Shown here: in pieces, positions 6,192 through 8,134 of the stretch | How the letters are laid out: each line of letters begins with the position of its first letter | Position numbering within the stretch: the first letter of the stretch is position 1 | NCBI GenBank assembly: GCA_964567125.1 | Contig: CAZMLC010000099.1 | Location: 1-8,134, forward strand | DNA length: 8,134 nucleotides | Reading direction: 5' to 3' | From: CAZMLC01 sp964567125 | GTDB lineage: Bacteria > Verrucomicrobiota > Kiritimatiellia > RFP12 > UBA1067 | Notes under the pieces: generated by a model | The model's database searches: none | Seen by the model: the letters and a program-made list of their open reading frames with translations, nothing else | What the model was told of the DNA's origin: nothing | Program-made: the position numbers and the translations under genes

Positions 6192-8134
6192 ATGAATCGC
6201 ATGTTCCTCTCCGGCCTCCTGCTTTTGCTGACCTGCGTGGCAGTCGCGCGGGCTGCCACAAAAGAGCTGGTCGACACTATTGACCCCATGATCGGCGCGA
6301 TCACGCTCGGCGGTTATGGCGGCCATGGACTCGGCAAGACCTTTCCCGGCGCAACCACGCCCTTTGGCCTCGTCCAGCTCTCGCCGGACACCATCACGGG
6401 CGGCGATAACGGTTGCGGCTACTCCGCGCATCACACCACTATCGAAGGATTCAGCCTCACCCACCTCACGGGCGTTGGCTGGTACGGCGACCTCGGCAAC
6501 TTTCAGATCATGCCCTCCACAGGGCCGCGTCAACTCGATCGCGAACAGGTGAAATCCGCATACAGCCACGATGAAGAAGGCGCCTCCGCAGGTTATTACT
6601 GGGTCAACTTAACGCGCTACGGCATCAAGGTGGAACTCACTGCAGCCCCGCATGCCGGCCTTCTGCGCATGACCTTCCCGGAATCCAAGCAGAGCCGCAT
6701 CCAGATCGATCTCGGCCGCCGCATCGGCCAGAAGGAACGCTGGCTTTCGCACAGCGAACAGCAGGTGCGCAAAGTGGATGACTACACCATCGAAGGCTAC
6801 ATGCGCTGCTCGTCGAAAGATGGCGGCTGGGGACGCGGCGGGGGCAACGTCTCGTTTCAGCAGTTCTTCACGGCGCGATTCTCGATTCCGCTGACGCAGA
6901 CCGGCATCTGGGATAAGGATCAGCTCCGCAAAGAAACCGCGGCGTACACCGGCACCAATACAGGCTGGTTCGTTGAATTCGCGACGACCAACCAGCAGCA
7001 CGTCCTGATGGCAGTCGGCGTTTCCTATGTCAGCCAGGAGGGTGCACGCGCCAACGTGACCACGGAAATTCCGAATCTAGATTTCACAGCCACGCATCAG
7101 CGCGCACGTGCACTTTGGCAGCAGGCGCTGACTGATGTGCAGGTCTCCGGCGGCAGCGATGCGGAAAAGACGATCTTCGCGACTGCGCTCTACCACTGCT
7201 TCATCGATCCGCGCAGCACGAGCGATGTGACCGGCCACTACCGCGGAGCGGACGATGCAATCCGTCAATCGACCAACTTTGTCTACCGCACCATCTTTAG
7301 CGGCTGGGACGTCTTCCGCAGTCAATTCCCCCTGCTCACGCTGATCCGTCCGGACATTGTCAACGACGAAGTCAACTCGCTCATCGAATTGGCCACGCGC
7401 AGCGGACGCAGCTACTTTCCGCGCTGGGAGATCCTGAACGCCTACTCCGGATGCATGATCGGCAATCCGGCGGTCTCGGTCCTGACCGATGCCTACACGA
7501 AGGGAATCCGCAACTACCCTGTCGATCTGGCCTTCACCTATGCCCGCAACACCGTGGAGCGCAATTCCAACGGCGAGCGAGGCTTCACGCCCGGCAATCT
7601 CTCCATGACGCTGGAGCATGCCTATTCGGACTGGTGCATGGCGTGGCTGGCGGAACAGCTCGGCAAGAACGATGACGCCAAAAAATATTATGCGCGTTCA
7701 CTCGCCTACACCAATGTATGGGACAGTAGGCCGGAGGTACGCTGGATGCGCGCACGCGTCGTCTCGACCAATCAGGCACCAACCTGGCTTGAACCGTGGA
7801 AAGGTAAGACGACACACGGCCAGGGCTGTGTCGAGAGCAATCCCTACCAGCAGGGCTGGTTCGTTCCGCACGACGTCGAGGGCATGCTCGCCCTGATGGG
7901 TCCCGAGTATGCGGAGCAGGAGCTGACCGCCTTCTTTGAAAAGGCGCCGAAAGACCTGCTGTGGAATGATTACTACAACCATCCGAACGAACCCTGCCAT
8001 CACATCGCCTTCCTCTTCAATTCGTGCGGCAAACCGTGGCTGACACAGAAGTGGACACGCCACATCTGCGCCACGGCCTATACGACCGGCGTGCGCGGCC
8101 TCTGCGGTAACGAGGATGTCGGGCAAATGTCCGC
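6192..8134 (+). CDS. secreted GH92 family alpha-mannosidase (3' end outside window)
   Basis: GH92 enzymes are calcium-dependent exo-acting alpha-mannosidases that invert the anomeric centre and remove mannose from N-glycans, yeast mannan and similar glycans. The frame runs open for 647 codons to the window end; family members are usually 700-780 residues, so only the C-terminus is missing. It begins with a signal peptide (hydrophobic 5-18, likely cleaved after ARA at 19-21). The N-terminal beta-sandwich region includes VDTIDPMIG (26-34) and FPGATTPFG. The (alpha/alpha)6 domain shows GWDVFR (371-376), VESNPYQQGWFVPHD (547-561, E548 being the likely catalytic acid), NEPCHH (599-604) and GNEDVGQMS (639-647), all family hallmarks. 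AAGGA at 6181-6185 lies six bases before the ATG and decides this start. C15 is not in a good lipobox. Substrate linkage cannot be read from the sequence. Confidence 0.95.
   Translation, partial: MNRMFLSGLLLLLTCVAVARAATKELVDTIDPMIGAITLGGYGGHGLGKTFPGATTPFGLVQLSPDTITGGDNGCGYSAHHTTIEGFSLTHLTGVGWYGDLGNFQIMPSTGPRQLDREQVKSAYSHDEEGASAGYYWVNLTRYGIKVELTAAPHAGLLRMTFPESKQSRIQIDLGRRIGQKERWLSHSEQQVRKVDDYTIEGYMRCSSKDGGWGRGGGNVSFQQFFTARFSIPLTQTGIWDKDQLRKETAAYTGTNTGWFVEFATTNQQHVLMAVGVSYVSQEGARANVTTEIPNLDFTATHQRARALWQQALTDVQVSGGSDAEKTIFATALYHCFIDPRSTSDVTGHYRGADDAIRQSTNFVYRTIFSGWDVFRSQFPLLTLIRPDIVNDEVNSLIELATRSGRSYFPRWEILNAYSGCMIGNPAVSVLTDAYTKGIRNYPVDLAFTYARNTVERNSNGERGFTPGNLSMTLEHAYSDWCMAWLAEQLGKNDDAKKYYARSLAYTNVWDSRPEVRWMRARVVSTNQAPTWLEPWKGKTTHGQGCVESNPYQQGWFVPHDVEGMLALMGPEYAEQELTAFFEKAPKDLLWNDYYNHPNEPCHHIAFLFNSCGKPWLTQKWTRHICATAYTTGVRGLCGNEDVGQMS

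Noticed and set aside
1..8134. CRISPR arrays, tRNA or rRNA genes, insertion sequences, defence genes
   Set aside because: No regularly spaced repeats, no cloverleaf-like sequences, no transposase motifs or terminal inverted repeats, and no defence-type domains were seen. Coding density leaves little room for them.

Overview
The window reads as one stretch of a moderately GC-rich Gram-negative bacterial chromosome. All recognisable genes lie on the + strand. The gene content points to a diderm anaerobe: an Rnf ion-translocating complex with the long, multi-cluster RnfB type, a Kdo/LPS precursor enzyme, an ExbB-ExbD-TonB energy-transducing system and a secreted GH92 mannosidase. A lineage of the PVC/Bacteroidota kind, for example a Kiritimatiellota-like or Lentisphaerota-like gut or sediment organism, would fit, but this is inference from gene content and not a taxonomic proof. 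A block of exactly 100 N inside one gene shows that the sequence is a scaffolded draft or metagenome assembly.

Layout: bases 1-85 are an AT-richer leader with a possible -10 box. Then come rsxA/rnfA (86-667), rsxB/rnfB (703-1494) and rsxC/rnfC (1496-2842), three subunits of the Rnf complex. They are followed by a YbeY-type endoribonuclease (2899-3345), a KpsF/KdsD-type arabinose-5-phosphate isomerase interrupted by the assembly gap (3378-4115), exbB (4117-4800), exbD (4804-5220) and tonB (5230-6111). Spacings are mostly 1 to 56 bases. A hairpin plus seven T's (6124-6149) just after tonB looks like the end of this transcription unit. A separate gene with its own Shine-Dalgarno sequence and signal peptide, a GH92 alpha-mannosidase (6192 to the window end, 3' truncated), follows.

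Working together: Rnf couples electron transfer between ferredoxin and NAD to an ion gradient across the inner membrane. ExbB/ExbD spend such a gradient to drive TonB, which powers outer-membrane receptors. KdsD supplies the first committed precursor of Kdo for the LPS core. YbeY serves rRNA and ribosome maturation. The mannosidase is exported and probably trims mannosides outside the cytoplasm. RnfD, RnfG and RnfE do not follow RnfC here, so they must be elsewhere, perhaps just upstream.

The most unusual signal is in RnfB. Its C-terminal ferredoxin module has lost precisely the four cysteines that would hold one of its two [4Fe-4S] clusters, and kept the four that hold the other. Apart from this, the window is mostly ordinary chromosomal housekeeping and envelope energetics. 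I did not see a defence system, mobile element, CRISPR array or RNA gene.
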